From positions 2,480,001 to 2,544,000 of the forward strand of contig NZ_JASD01000008.1 of the NCBI RefSeq assembly GCF_000622385.1: DNA of 64,000 nucleotides, written 5' to 3'. Positions 1-7,965 of the stretch are shown piece after piece. The position numbers and the translations under genes are program-made. Each line of letters starts with the position of its first letter. Position 1 is the stretch's first letter. Below the pieces are notes generated by a model. It was not told the origin of the DNA, searched no databases, and saw nothing but the letters and a program-made list of their open reading frames with translations. This DNA is from Sulfitobacter noctilucicola (GTDB taxonomy: Bacteria; Pseudomonadota; Alphaproteobacteria; Rhodobacterales; Rhodobacteraceae).

Positions 1-167
1 TCGCGGGCCTTTATCAAAGTGGCACCAACACTGGCATGTTCGCCAAGGCCGGCGAAGAGGTTCCGAACCATATCTTCACCGAACCCGATGATCTTGCAGA
101 TGTGGTGGTTTTCATGCTTTCACGCCCGCCAAAGCTCTGGATGCACGATGTTCGGATAGAGTTGTGA
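1..167 (+). CDS. SDR-family oxidoreductase, C-terminal end (partial)
   Basis: Only the last 54 codons are in the window; the reading frame enters at base 3 and stops with TGA at 165-167. The visible tail contains TEPDDLADVVVFMLSRPP and ends in LWMHDVRIEL. This is the usual C-terminal pattern of short-chain dehydrogenase/reductases of the classical, serine-3-dehydrogenase-like type: a helix with a DLADVVVFML core, then a strand with RPP and a final RIEL. The catalytic and NAD(P)-binding parts lie upstream, so substrate cannot be judged. It runs in the same direction as rpmG, about 100 bases away. Confidence 0.7.
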   Translation, partial: AGLYQSGTNTGMFAKAGEEVPNHIFTEPDDLADVVVFMLSRPPKLWMHDVRIEL

Positions 168-186
168 CGAAATACAGCTTTTGGTG

Positions 187-214
187 TTGACTCGGTCCAT
201 GTGCAGGTTAAAAG
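187..214 (+). promoter_or_regulatory. Putative sigma70 promoter of rpmG
   Basis: TTGACT at 187-192 and TAAAAG at 209-214 are separated by 16 bases and lie about 60 bases before the rpmG start. This is a good match to a housekeeping -35/-10 pair. It is inferred from sequence only. Confidence 0.45.
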
Positions 215-271
215 CCGACATCTGGATTTCACGCACCCGCTTTGCGCCGTGGTGCAGCAGGAGAAGATAAG

Positions 272-439
272 ATGGCAAAGCCAACCACGATCAAGATCCG
301 TCTGAACTCGTCCGCGGGCACAGGCCATTTCTACGTGACAAAGAAGAACGCCCGTACAATGACGGAAAAAATGGTGATCAAAAAGTATGATCCCGTTGCG
401 CGTAAGCACGTTGAATACAAAGAAGGTAAGATCAAGTAA
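272..439 (+). CDS. rpmG: 50S ribosomal protein L33
   Basis: A 55-residue basic protein starting [11 protein letters not shown] and containing [11 protein letters not shown] and a C-terminal [18 protein letters not shown], the standard L33 pattern of alphaproteobacteria. It is a small structural protein of the large ribosomal subunit. I chose the ATG at 272 because the family begins there; an in-frame ATG at 242 would add ten unrelated residues. An AGGAGAAGA ribosome-binding site precedes it. The zinc-ligand cysteines of some L33 paralogues are absent, as in the cysteine-free form. It is monocistronic, with its own promoter and terminator. Confidence 0.97.
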   Translation: MAKPTTIKIRLNSSAGTGHFYVTKKNARTMTEKMVIKKYDPVARKHVEYKEGKIK

Positions 440-465
440 GATCTTTCTCTTTGACGGAATGCAGG

Positions 466-489
466 GCCGCGCAGTTTGCGCGGCTTTTT
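466..489 (+). terminator. Rho-independent terminator of rpmG
   Basis: A 7-bp GC stem (GCCGCGC at 466-472 with GCGCGGC at 478-484) with a 5-base loop is followed directly by TTTTT at 485-489. It lies 26 bases after the rpmG stop. Confidence 0.85.
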
Positions 490-851
490 GCATTCGGAGT
501 GGCCTGTTTTCCGCAAGGCGATGTTTGTCGACGCATCCGGTTCATGGAGCGTGCTGTCAAAGCTCAGGGATATTAAGTGTTGGAAGGCAACATATCGGCA
601 ACCATGGAAAGTCGCTCGTCCCGCGTTGACACCGCTGCTCTTTGCCCGCGGTAACGATTTAGAAATCATCCGAATGCAATGCAGGGCCGACGTTTCACAG
701 TTTTTGAGTGCGATGGAGCAGAGGCACTGAGGCTAGCTCAGAATGATCTGCAATATTCCGAAAATCAGCCATATTGAATCGAGCGGTCCTCTTGTGAACC
801 CTTAGGGTTACAGCAATAGTAGAAGTGTCCCAATCTGCCAAGGAACACAAC
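490..851. other. Intergenic stretch without a supported gene
   Basis: I see no gene I can support here. An open frame at 521-730 (+) would give a 69-residue protein, but it has no clear ribosome-binding site at usual spacing and I recognise no family in it. The right end carries the promoter region for the small lipoprotein at 852. Confidence 0.4.
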
Positions 852-1004
852 ATGCTGCGTCACTCTTTGATTGCTCTGTGCTGCGCAGGGCTTTTGTCCG
901 CCTGCACCGATATTGTCGTACAACCGACACCACCCCAACCGATGATGGACCCGAACTATAGCTATAGCGCAGGTTTCACGAGCATCGGGTACGAACCTTT
1001 CTGA
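852..1004 (+). CDS. Small lipoprotein, unknown function
   Basis: A 50-residue protein that begins with a lipoprotein signal peptide: MLRH, a hydrophobic stretch, then the lipobox LLSAC with Cys18 as the predicted acylation site. The mature part is only about 33 residues and rich in Pro, Tyr and Met (TPPQPMMDPNYSY). AGGAACACAAC precedes the ATG and gives a plausible ribosome-binding site. Many marine alphaproteobacteria carry such tiny lipoproteins of unknown role. There is no operon partner. I do not recognise a named family. Confidence 0.65.
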   Translation: MLRHSLIALCCAGLLSACTDIVVQPTPPQPMMDPNYSYSAGFTSIGYEPF

Positions 1005-1087
1005 TCTCACCTCTCTGGTGGCGGTATGTTTCTGACTGCGGTGACCAATTGGACGATGTCATCTATTGAATAGTTAAGGCTGCGTCG

Positions 1088-1331
1088 CTAGGTGCCCGCC
1101 GGCTTGTGATTGAGACTTGTTTTGTGGCACCTTTTTACCGAGGGGCGTATGACGCGCGGGGCGAACCCGCCGGCACAGTTCGGGCAGACTTTGTGCAGTA
1201 GCTTCTCCAGGCATTCGGCGCACAACGTACATTCAGCAGAACGTACATTCATAGGAGCATATCAGCGCCTTTGTTGAATGCGGTGGAAGGCCCGTGCCAC
1301 ACATTTCATTGTGGGGGTCCAATTTCAGCAT
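1088..1331 (-). pseudogene. DUF1272 protein gene broken by a 16-nt tandem duplication
   Basis: Read on the minus strand from ATG at 1331, the frame gives MLKLDPHNEMCGTGLPP, then ALICSYECTFC and a TGA stop. A second frame, shifted by one base, continues ECTLCAECLEKLLHKVCPNC, GGFAPRVIRPS and ends at 1088. Together they match the DUF1272 layout (MLELRPNCECC...ALICSYECTFC..C....CPNCGG). The break coincides with two adjacent 16-base copies (1220-1235 and 1236-1251, 15 of 16 identical). Removing one copy restores a 75-residue frame of normal length. Some N-terminal cysteines expected in the family are also missing. The gene sits just after the BI-1 gene; the terminator at 1345-1376 overlaps its upstream region. 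Confidence 0.75.
1220..1251. repeat. 16-nt tandem duplication inside the DUF1272 gene
   Basis: GCACAACGTACATTCA at 1220-1235 is followed immediately by GCAGAACGTACATTCA at 1236-1251. The unit is not a multiple of three, so it shifts the reading frame. Confidence 0.9.
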
Positions 1332-1344
1332 TCGATCTTTCCAA

Positions 1345-1376
1345 TAAAAAAGGCCGGTCCAATCTGGACCGGCCTT
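1345..1376 (-). terminator. Rho-independent terminator of the BI-1 gene
   Basis: A perfect 12-bp stem (AAGGCCGGTCCA at 1350-1361 with TGGACCGGCCTT at 1365-1376) has a 3-base loop. On the minus strand it is followed by a run of T residues (AATAAAAAA on the plus strand at about 1343-1351). It lies 25 bases beyond the stop of the minus-strand membrane protein gene. Confidence 0.9.
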
Positions 1377-1400
1377 CCTGTTTGTTCAAATATGTTTGAT

Positions 1401-2177
1401 TTACTCGCGGCTGCCAAAGAGCTGCAGAAGCATCATGAACATGTTGATGAAGTTCAGGTAGAGGCTCAGCGCTCCCATAATGGCAGCTTTGCCCAACCAC
1501 TCTGTGTCGCCGTGGTGCGCGTGCGCGATATACTCGGTCTTGATGCGCTGGGTGTCATACGCTGTCAGACCCGCAAAAATCAGCACGCCGATTGCGGAAA
1601 TCGCAAACATCAGGGCAGGGGAGCCGAGGAAGATGTTGACGACTGATGCAACGATCAAACCAATCACACCCATGATAAGGAAGCTACCCCAGCCGGATAT
1701 GTCCTTCTTGGTCGTGTAGCCGTACAGCGACAGTCCCGCGAAAGCGATCGATGTGATCAAGAAGATCTGGGCGATCGAGTAACCGGTGAAGACCAGAAAG
1801 ATCGAGCTGATGGAGACACCCATTACAGCAGCGAAAACATAGAACACAGTCTGTGCCGTCGCGGCGGACATGCGGTTGATTGCGGCACCGAAGCCGAAAA
1901 CAAAGGCAAGCGGTGCGAACATGACAACCCATTTAAGGGGGGATGCATAAAGCGCGTAACCGATGCTTGTCAGATACTGGTCCGGCCCGATCTGTGCGGA
2001 TGCGGCGGATGGATCAGAGGTGACGGCAAGGCCCGAGATGGCCCATGCCGCAGCAAAAGTGATCAGCATTCCTACGGACATTGTGCCGTAGACTTTATTC
2101 ATGTGGGCGCGCAAGCCCGCATCGATATCGGCGGCGCGGGCTCCGGCTGTAGTCCGGATTGTATTCACGTCAGCCAT
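1401..2177 (-). CDS. Bax inhibitor-1/YccA family inner-membrane protein
   Basis: A 258-residue polytopic protein with about seven hydrophobic segments, the typical length and layout of the bacterial BI-1/YccA (UPF0005) family. Family features include the N-terminal MNKVYGTMSVGMLITFAAAW segment, the central GLSLYGYTTKKD loop and the C-terminal FAGLTAYDTQRIK followed by ALSLYLNFINMF. Members are proposed to be pH-sensitive calcium leak channels or modulators of FtsH; this is family knowledge only. The ATG at 2177 is preceded by TTGGAGGTCCTTA. Upstream in-frame codons to 2375 do not resemble the family and would run over the promoter. Confidence 0.92.
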   Translation of the reverse strand: MADVNTIRTTAGARAADIDAGLRAHMNKVYGTMSVGMLITFAAAWAISGLAVTSDPSAASAQIGPDQYLTSIGYALYASPLKWVVMFAPLAFVFGFGAAINRMSAATAQTVFYVFAAVMGVSISSIFLVFTGYSIAQIFLITSIAFAGLSLYGYTTKKDISGWGSFLIMGVIGLIVASVVNIFLGSPALMFAISAIGVLIFAGLTAYDTQRIKTEYIAHAHHGDTEWLGKAAIMGALSLYLNFINMFMMLLQLFGSRE

Positions 2178-2237
2178 TAAGGACCTCCAATTGGCTAAAA
2201 GGACAACTCCCGCACTTTGTGGTGCGGTATTGTAGTG

Positions 2238-2266
2238 AATATCGTTGCTTGTGCCTGTGTTTTCAA
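2238..2266 (-). promoter_or_regulatory. Putative promoter of the BI-1 family gene
   Basis: On the minus strand TTGAAA (2266-2261) and GATATT (2243-2238) are spaced by 17 bases, about 60 bases before the start codon. It is inferred from sequence only. Confidence 0.45.
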
Positions 2267-2301
2267 GGACCTTACTGCGACCGGGTGCCGCAAATTGCGC
2301 T

Positions 2302-2520
2302 TTATTCGACCCAATGTGCCGGAACATCCCAAATCGGTCTGTTCGCTTCCGCCTCAGCGGCGTGACGGTCCGCACCGATGTCTTCCAACATATGTGCAGG
2401 CAGGCTGCGCAACTGCTGTCGACTGCGCCAGACGTCCACTGCTGCGAAAAGAACGTTCAACAGGGAGGGGCGGTTTGATGCGAGTGGTGCCGGGCATACG
2501 GATGAAATGTTATGTGCCAT
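2302..2520 (-). CDS. DUF1127 domain small protein
   Basis: A 72-residue protein whose C-terminal half carries the DUF1127 (YjiS-like) pattern: WRSRQQLRSLPAHMLEDIG, then EAEANRPIWDVPAHW. The pattern is an arginine-rich helix followed by a short helix and a terminal Pro-Trp. DUF1127 proteins in alphaproteobacteria are often stress-induced and some affect RNA turnover or phosphate and carbon metabolism; the role here is unknown. The ATG at 2520 has an AAGGATAATATC leader. A longer frame to 2730 would run across the AT-rich divergent promoter region and into the LysR gene, so I reject it. Confidence 0.8.
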   Translation of the reverse strand: MAHNISSVCPAPLASNRPSLLNVLFAAVDVWRSRQQLRSLPAHMLEDIGADRHAAEAEANRPIWDVPAHWVE

Positions 2521-2643
2521 GATATTATCCTTCGAATTGTGTGATGTATTCTTCGGTTCATATGTTGATGCTTGATATATGGTATGAAGTAGTAGATAAG
2601 GAAAACGAATGTTTGTTATACTTGACATCACGGAGATTGATGT

Positions 2644-3519
2644 ATGAGAAATCTGGATATCACGACGCTCAGGTCGTTTGTCGCCGTTGCGGATTCCGGA
2701 GGGGTGACCCGCGCTGCGGGTTTTTTGCATCTCACGCAGTCTGCAGTGTCCATGCAGCTTAAGCGGCTCGAAGAGATGCTGGATTTGTCGCTGCTTGACC
2801 GAAGCGGCCGGACGATCGCGCTTACCGCTTCAGGGGAGCAGTTGCTGGCCTATGCGCGGCGCATGGTTGCGTTGAATGATGAAGTTATTTCGCGCCTGAC
2901 TCATCAGGCATTTGAGGGAGAACTCACGCTGGGTGTGCCGCACGATGTTGTTTATCCCGCCGTGCCGCAGGTGCTGAAGCAATTTCATGCAGCTTACCCC
3001 CGCGTGAAAATACATCTGGAGGCATCCTATACCCGTACCCTAAAGCAGCAATTCGCGAAGGGTGACTGTGATGTGATCGTGACAACCGAGACAGGCGTGG
3101 ATCAGGGCGGGGAGACGCTGGCCAGCAAGCCGCTTGTCTGGGTTGGGGCACCTGGTGGCACGGCGTGGCGGCACCGTCCCCTTCAACTGGCATTTTGCCG
3201 CCGCTGTGTGTTTCGCAGTCACATCGTAACGGCGCTGGATGCAATGGATATCGCGTGGGAGATGAGCGTTGATACCGAAAGCGACCGGACGATTGAGGCC
3301 GCTGTGAGCGCCGATCTTGCGGTCCATGCGATGATCGAGGGGACGCAACCGCCTTACCTTGAGATTATCGATCACGCGAATGCGTTGCCGCGTCTGCCGA
3401 TGCAGCACATCAACATGTACGGAGCGGACGAGGGCGCAGACGAAGTGCGCCAGACATTGGTGAGTCTCTTGCGCGGGGCCTTTGGCGGTATGCCCTCGCA
3501 GCGCTTGCGTGCGGTTTAG
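2644..3519 (+). CDS. LysR-family transcriptional regulator
   Basis: A 291-residue protein with the N-terminal LysR winged helix-turn-helix (residues about 4-63: LRSFVAVADSGGVTRAAGFL, then LTQSAVSMQLKRLEEMLDLSL and LTASGEQLLAYARRM). A periplasmic-binding-like effector domain follows from about residue 90 (LTLGVPHDVVYPAVPQVL). The length is typical. It is divergent from the DUF1127 gene across 123 AT-rich bases, the usual arrangement for autoregulated LysR genes, so the DUF1127 gene may be a target. The effector is unknown. Confidence 0.92.
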   Translation: MRNLDITTLRSFVAVADSGGVTRAAGFLHLTQSAVSMQLKRLEEMLDLSLLDRSGRTIALTASGEQLLAYARRMVALNDEVISRLTHQAFEGELTLGVPHDVVYPAVPQVLKQFHAAYPRVKIHLEASYTRTLKQQFAKGDCDVIVTTETGVDQGGETLASKPLVWVGAPGGTAWRHRPLQLAFCRRCVFRSHIVTALDAMDIAWEMSVDTESDRTIEAAVSADLAVHAMIEGTQPPYLEIIDHANALPRLPMQHINMYGADEGADEVRQTLVSLLRGAFGGMPSQRLRAV

Positions 3520-3913
3520 CGCTAACAAGAAAGCAGTCGGCGGAATTCAGCCCAGAGTTGCATTTGTGACCGACATCGAATTCGGGGCGGACGGGGCTCG
3601 GGAGAAACCTTTACTTGAGTTTCAACTATGGGGAGAATTTTGCCCTTTAAAAACAACGTGACCCGTTCGCCTGCTTCAGCCCCGCATAACCAGCGGTTAC
3701 GGCGGATTGGCGCTCTCGCAGCGGTCGCCCGGAAGGTGAAAGGGTGCCACAGTTACGCAAAGTAAGCTCGAGGACCTTGATGCCAGCGAATTGATTTGCT
3801 CATTCCAATCAGCGTAGTAGTCTATTGGTAATCAGCGCACGTGTATTTGTCGTGCAGGAAAAGCTTGATGGGGTCTGGGACCTGTCGTCATGGCTGAAGA
3901 AGGGAAGATGGGG
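3520..3913. other. Intergenic stretch, possible 45-residue ORF
   Basis: This 394-base gap holds one short open frame on the plus strand, 3628-3765, that would encode a basic 45-residue peptide (MGRILPFKNNVTRS...GCHSYAK). It has no clear ribosome-binding site and I recognise no family, so I do not call it a gene. The right part must carry the promoter of the XRE regulator. No RNA gene or terminator stands out. Confidence 0.35.
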
Positions 3914-4291
3914 ATGGCGCACAAAGTTGATGTTTACGTAGGCCAAAGAATTCGCCAGCGGCGCTGGCTGACTGGTATGACACAGCAACGCCTCGCGGAA
4001 CTGGTCGGTATTAAATTCCAGCAAATCCAGAAGTACGAGACCGGCGCAAATCGTGTCAGCGCTTCAAGACTTTGGGATATCGCAGACGCGCTTGGCGTGA
4101 CCGTTGCTTTCTTCTTTGACGGGTTGAAATCAGAAGCGCCCGAGAAAACTGGAAAAGCTGAAGAGAATATTCCGGTTGATGTTATGGGCGACAAGGAAGC
4201 GATGGATTTGATCCGTTCCTACTACAGTATTCCTGAAGATCAGCGCCGGCGCCTGTTTGAACTTGCCCGTGTGCTAAGCGATGTCGCCTAG
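3914..4291 (+). CDS. XRE-family helix-turn-helix regulator
   Basis: A 125-residue protein with a Cro/CI-type helix-turn-helix at about residues 8-66 (VGQRIRQRRWLTGMTQQRLA, then KFQQIQKYETGANRVSASRLWDIADAL). A variable linker follows, then a C-terminal helix with LIRSYYSIPEDQRRRLFELAR. This layout is common in Rhodobacterales regulators that begin MAHPVD, which is why I chose the ATG at 3914; an in-frame ATG at 3890 would add eight residues. It lies 32 bases upstream of hisN and may share its transcript. Target genes are unknown. Confidence 0.9.
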   Translation: MAHKVDVYVGQRIRQRRWLTGMTQQRLAELVGIKFQQIQKYETGANRVSASRLWDIADALGVTVAFFFDGLKSEAPEKTGKAEENIPVDVMGDKEAMDLIRSYYSIPEDQRRRLFELARVLSDVA

Positions 4292-4323
4292 ACTGCAACG
4301 CTGTTGATCGACACCTAAAGGCA

Positions 4324-5121
4324 ATGACACATCAATCATTTGATCCTGACGTCAGACGTGTTGGACATCTTTTGGCCGACGCTGCACGTGCAGCTATCCT
4401 ACCGTTTTTCAGGGGTAGCGAACTTGCAACCGAGAACAAGCTCGACGATGCATATGATCCGGTGACGGTTGCCGACCGCGCTGCAGAAGTCGCTATGCGC
4501 GACATTCTGCAACGGGAACGGCCCGATGACGGTATACTCGGGGAAGAATTCGGTTCTGTCGCCGGTACATCCGGTCTGACGTGGGTACTAGACCCCATTG
4601 ATGGTACACGCGGTTTTGTTAGTGGCACCCCGACGTGGGGTGTGTTGATCTCGCTCGCGGACGGCAACGGCCCGTTCTACGGGATCATCGACCAGCCCTA
4701 TATCGGCGAGCGATTTGAAGGCGCGCCGGACAAAGCGGAACTTGTCGGCCCGTTGGGGCGCAAGGCGCTTGTGACCCTGCCGGCACGGGACCTGTCGAAA
4801 GCGACCGTCTTTACCACTTTTCCCGAAGTGGGTGAGGTACGTGATGGCGAGGGGTTCGCGGCTGTAGCAAAAGAGGCGCGTCTGGTGCGGTACGGCATGG
4901 ACTGCTACGCCTATGCCCTTGTTGCGGCAGGACAGGTTGATCTGGTGATCGAAGCGGGCCTGCAAGCCTATGACATTCAGGCACCCATCGCAGTGGTTCA
5001 GGCCGCAGGCGGGATTGTGACGGACTGGAAGGGCGGTCCTGCGCAGGATGGCGGGCGTGCAATTGCTGCTGCAAATGCAGAGATACATGCACAGGCATTG
5101 GCTATTCTTCAGGAGTACTGA
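4324..5121 (+). CDS. hisN: Histidinol-phosphatase, inositol monophosphatase family
   Basis: A 265-residue member of the inositol-monophosphatase superfamily, which hydrolyses small phosphate monoesters with magnesium. Metal-binding motifs are in place: ILGEEFG (Glu74-Glu75), WVLDPIDGTRGF (Asp90, Asp93, Thr95) and a late YDIQAPIAVVQAAGG. The Gly-Phe after DGT and the LQAYDIQAP segment are those of the histidinol-phosphate phosphatase subgroup (HisN) that performs the penultimate step of histidine synthesis in actinobacteria and many alphaproteobacteria. No other his gene is nearby, as is normal for hisN. An inositol-phosphatase activity cannot be ruled out. Confidence 0.85.
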   Translation: MTHQSFDPDVRRVGHLLADAARAAILPFFRGSELATENKLDDAYDPVTVADRAAEVAMRDILQRERPDDGILGEEFGSVAGTSGLTWVLDPIDGTRGFVSGTPTWGVLISLADGNGPFYGIIDQPYIGERFEGAPDKAELVGPLGRKALVTLPARDLSKATVFTTFPEVGEVRDGEGFAAVAKEARLVRYGMDCYAYALVAAGQVDLVIEAGLQAYDIQAPIAVVQAAGGIVTDWKGGPAQDGGRAIAAANAEIHAQALAILQEY

Positions 5122-5224
5122 CAAGCAGAGCGGGAAAATTATTGTGTGTCCAGGTTCTTCCCCGTTTTCCACCTGGTAGTAACCACGATTTCTGAGATGG
5201 GAATAATCGCCTCAGGAGGCTACC

Positions 5225-6562
5225 ATGTCCCATGTGTTATTGCGCAATGCTGACCACATCGTCACGATGGACGACGGCCGGCGGATTTTGCAAAATTCGG
5301 ATATCCGTATCAGCGACGGTGTCATCAGCGAGATTGGCAAAGACCTGACCGCAAAAGGCGAGGTCGTTGATGCCAGCAGGTGTGTAATTACCCCCGGTTT
5401 GGTCAACACTCATCACCATCTGTATCAATCCATGACAAGGGCCGTACCCGGTGCCCAAGACGCGCTCCTTTTCGGGTGGCTCAAGAGGCTCTATCCGATT
5501 TGGGCGCGCATGACGCCCGAGCATTTCCATGTCTCGACGCAAGTGGGGCTGGCCGAGCTGGCACTGTCCGGTTGCACGCTCAGTACCGATCACCTCTATC
5601 TTTATCCGAACGGTGCGCGGCTTGAAGATACCATTCACGCGGCGGCGGAACTGGGGCTCAGGTTTCACCCGACGCGTGGCTCTATGAGCATCGGGGCAAG
5701 TGCGGGTGGCTTGCCGCCCGATGATCTGGTCGAGAAAGAAGACGCGATCCTTGAAGATTGCATACGCTTGGTCGACGCCTTTCACGATCCTGATCCGGGA
5801 TCCATGTGCCGCATAGGTCTGGCCCCTTGTTCGCCTTTCTCTGTCTCTCAGGACCTGATGCGCGAAACTGCAGTGCTTGCCCGCGACAAGGGCGTGATGA
5901 TGCATACCCATCTTGCCGAAAGTGACGAGGACATTGCCTATAGCCTTGTCATGTTCGGATGCAGGCCGGGCCAATACGCCGAAGACCTAGGTTGGGTCGG
6001 GCGTGATGTCTGGCACGCGCATTGTGTCAAACTCGACGCCTCCGAAATCGAATTGTTCGCGAAGACCGAAACCGGCGTGGCGCATTGCCCATGCTCGAAC
6101 TGCAGGCTCGGCTCCGGTATCGCACCGGTGCGGGCGATGCGCGATGCGGGCGTGCCCGTGGGGCTTGGTGTGGACGGATCAGCCAGCAATGATGCGGGCA
6201 ATCTGGTGGCTGAGGCCCGCATGGCAATGCTGTTGCAACGTGTACTGCAGGGGGGGGATGCCATGTCCGCGATGGAAGCGCTTGAAATTGCCACACGTGG
6301 AGGGGCCGATATGCTGGGCCGACCGGATTGCGGACGAATTGCTGTAGGTGCGCGGGCTGACATTGCCGTCTGGGACATCAGCGGCATTTCCAGTGCCGGA
6401 TCATGGGATCCCGCTGCATTGCTATTGGCAGGGCCGACCACTGTCAAAAACCTGTTTGTCGAGGGCCGGCAGTTCGTTCGCGACGGGCATGTAACCACAA
6501 TCGACCTTGGCGCGGTGATTGAGCGGCAAAACACGATGGCGCGGGCTCTGGCGGCCGTTTAA
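5225..6562 (+). CDS. 8-oxoguanine deaminase (amidohydrolase)
   Basis: A 445-residue amidohydrolase of the COG0402 (AtzB/TrzN-like) group. Metal ligands and catalytic motifs are visible: NTHHHLYQSMTRA (His63-His65), MHTHLAESDED, VWHAHCVKLD, HCPCSNCRLGSG and VGLGVDGSASND. The CPCSNCRLGSG and GVDGSASND motifs fit the 8-oxoguanine deaminase/hydroxyatrazine-hydrolase subgroup, which removes an amino group from the purine ring to give urate. The start at 5225 has a strong CAGGAGGCTACC leader. It converges with guanine deaminase: the two stop codons overlap in a TTAA at 6559-6562. The pairing points to purine catabolism. Confidence 0.85.
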   Translation: MSHVLLRNADHIVTMDDGRRILQNSDIRISDGVISEIGKDLTAKGEVVDASRCVITPGLVNTHHHLYQSMTRAVPGAQDALLFGWLKRLYPIWARMTPEHFHVSTQVGLAELALSGCTLSTDHLYLYPNGARLEDTIHAAAELGLRFHPTRGSMSIGASAGGLPPDDLVEKEDAILEDCIRLVDAFHDPDPGSMCRIGLAPCSPFSVSQDLMRETAVLARDKGVMMHTHLAESDEDIAYSLVMFGCRPGQYAEDLGWVGRDVWHAHCVKLDASEIELFAKTETGVAHCPCSNCRLGSGIAPVRAMRDAGVPVGLGVDGSASNDAGNLVAEARMAMLLQRVLQGGDAMSAMEALEIATRGGADMLGRPDCGRIAVGARADIAVWDISGISSAGSWDPAALLLAGPTTVKNLFVEGRQFVRDGHVTTIDLGAVIERQNTMARALAAV

Positions 6563-7860
6563 GCAGCGACGGACTTTATTCCGGCGATCCAGACGTCCGC
6601 AATGGCGCGGTCGTCGCCCATCATGATCGTGGCAAAAAGGCTTTCCCACATGTCTTTGGCCTGTGCATGCCGCTGCGCGATTGCGGGTGTGGATGACAGA
6701 TCGAGAACCGTGATGTCTGCTTCGTAGCCGATTGATATCGAACCTATTTTATCTGCCAGATGCAGAGTTCTGGCGGAGCCTGCCGTGGCAAGCCAAATCA
6801 GCTCTGCCGCATGCAGCGGTGTCCCACGCAATTGTCCGATCTCATAAGCAGCTGCCATCGTGCGCAGCATGGAGAAAGACGAACCACCGCCTGTATCTGT
6901 AGCAAGACCGACAGGTAAATGGCGTGCGGCAAGCCCGGCCATATCAAAGAGGCCCGATCCGATAAATGTGTTTGATGTCGGACAATGGATCAGCGCGGCA
7001 CCTGTCTCGGCAATCCGGTCTATTTCTCGCGGCTCCAGATGGATTGCGTGCCCGAAGACTGCCCGTTCCCCGATCAGGCCATGCGCTTCATAGGTATCAA
7101 GATAATCCCGTGTTTCGGGGCGCAGGGCGCGCACCCATGCAATTTCGTCGACCTGTTCGCTCAGGTGGGTCTGCATCAGGCAATCGGGATGCTCGGCCCA
7201 AAGTGCGCCCAATGCGGCAAGCTGGTCGTTGGTGGACGTGGGCGTAAAGCGGGGCGTAATCGCATAGCTGGCGCGCCCATTGTCATGCCACCGCTCGATC
7301 AGCGTTTTGCTGTCGTCATATGCCGATTGCGCTGTATCACAGAGCCCTTCCGGCGCGTTGCGGTCCATACAGGTCTTGCCTGCAACAACGCGCTGGTTGC
7401 GTTCGGCGGCAGCCGTAAATAACGCATCAACGGAATGCGCATGTATGGTGCAATAGCTGGCAACTGTCGTTGTCCCGTGTGCCCGCGTGAGATCCAGATA
7501 GCGGGCGGCGACCGCCTGCGCATATGCGGGATCGGAAAGGCGCATCTCTTCGGGAAACGTGTATTCGTTCAGCCAGTCAATCAGCCGCTTACCCCATGAC
7601 GCAATGATACCAGTCTGGGGATAATGCACATGGGCATCGACGAAACCGGGGCAGATAAGGTGATCGTCGGCGTATTCTATCCGCGCCGCCTGTGGATGGT
7701 CTTGCAAGAGAGTGTCGCGGCTTCCGACAACTTTTATCACGCCGTCGCAGACCAAGACGGCGCCCGCAGTATCAATGCGCACGGCATCCTGCCAGGAGCC
7801 GTCCATAGGGTTACCGTCAAACCGCAGAACTGGGCCAACTAAAAGGGTCGTATCCATCAT
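6559..7860 (-). CDS. guaD: Guanine deaminase
   Basis: A 433-residue zinc amidohydrolase that converts guanine to xanthine. Motifs: PGFVDAHVHYPQTG (His77, His79), MQTHLSEQ, VFGHAIHLE, HCPTSNTFIGSGLF and LATDTGGGSSFSML. The HCPTSN-FIGSG and DTGGGSSFSM motifs are those of bacterial GuaD rather than of other deaminases. A MWESLFATIMMGDDR segment close to the C-terminus is also typical. It converges on the 8-oxoguanine deaminase gene, sharing a TTAA at the two stops. The next gene upstream (mgtE) is divergent, so guaD seems monocistronic. Confidence 0.93.
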   Translation of the reverse strand: MMDTTLLVGPVLRFDGNPMDGSWQDAVRIDTAGAVLVCDGVIKVVGSRDTLLQDHPQAARIEYADDHLICPGFVDAHVHYPQTGIIASWGKRLIDWLNEYTFPEEMRLSDPAYAQAVAARYLDLTRAHGTTTVASYCTIHAHSVDALFTAAAERNQRVVAGKTCMDRNAPEGLCDTAQSAYDDSKTLIERWHDNGRASYAITPRFTPTSTNDQLAALGALWAEHPDCLMQTHLSEQVDEIAWVRALRPETRDYLDTYEAHGLIGERAVFGHAIHLEPREIDRIAETGAALIHCPTSNTFIGSGLFDMAGLAARHLPVGLATDTGGGSSFSMLRTMAAAYEIGQLRGTPLHAAELIWLATAGSARTLHLADKIGSISIGYEADITVLDLSSTPAIAQRHAQAKDMWESLFATIMMGDDRAIADVWIAGIKSVAA

Positions 7861-7965
7861 AAAAGTAACCTTAAGGTCCTGCGCAGGCCCCTACAATGGC
7901 AAGTGCCATTGTCACTGACACAGGGCTTGCATATTGTCCTCTCAAACGTCGGGGAGACAGGATAG

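Noticed and set aside
521..730. 69-residue open frame after rpmG
   Set aside because: No good ribosome-binding site, no recognisable family, and it follows a terminator without a clear promoter; left as an intergenic note.
3628..3765. 45-residue basic open frame between the LysR and XRE genes
   Set aside because: No clear ribosome-binding site and no known family; could be real but I cannot support it.
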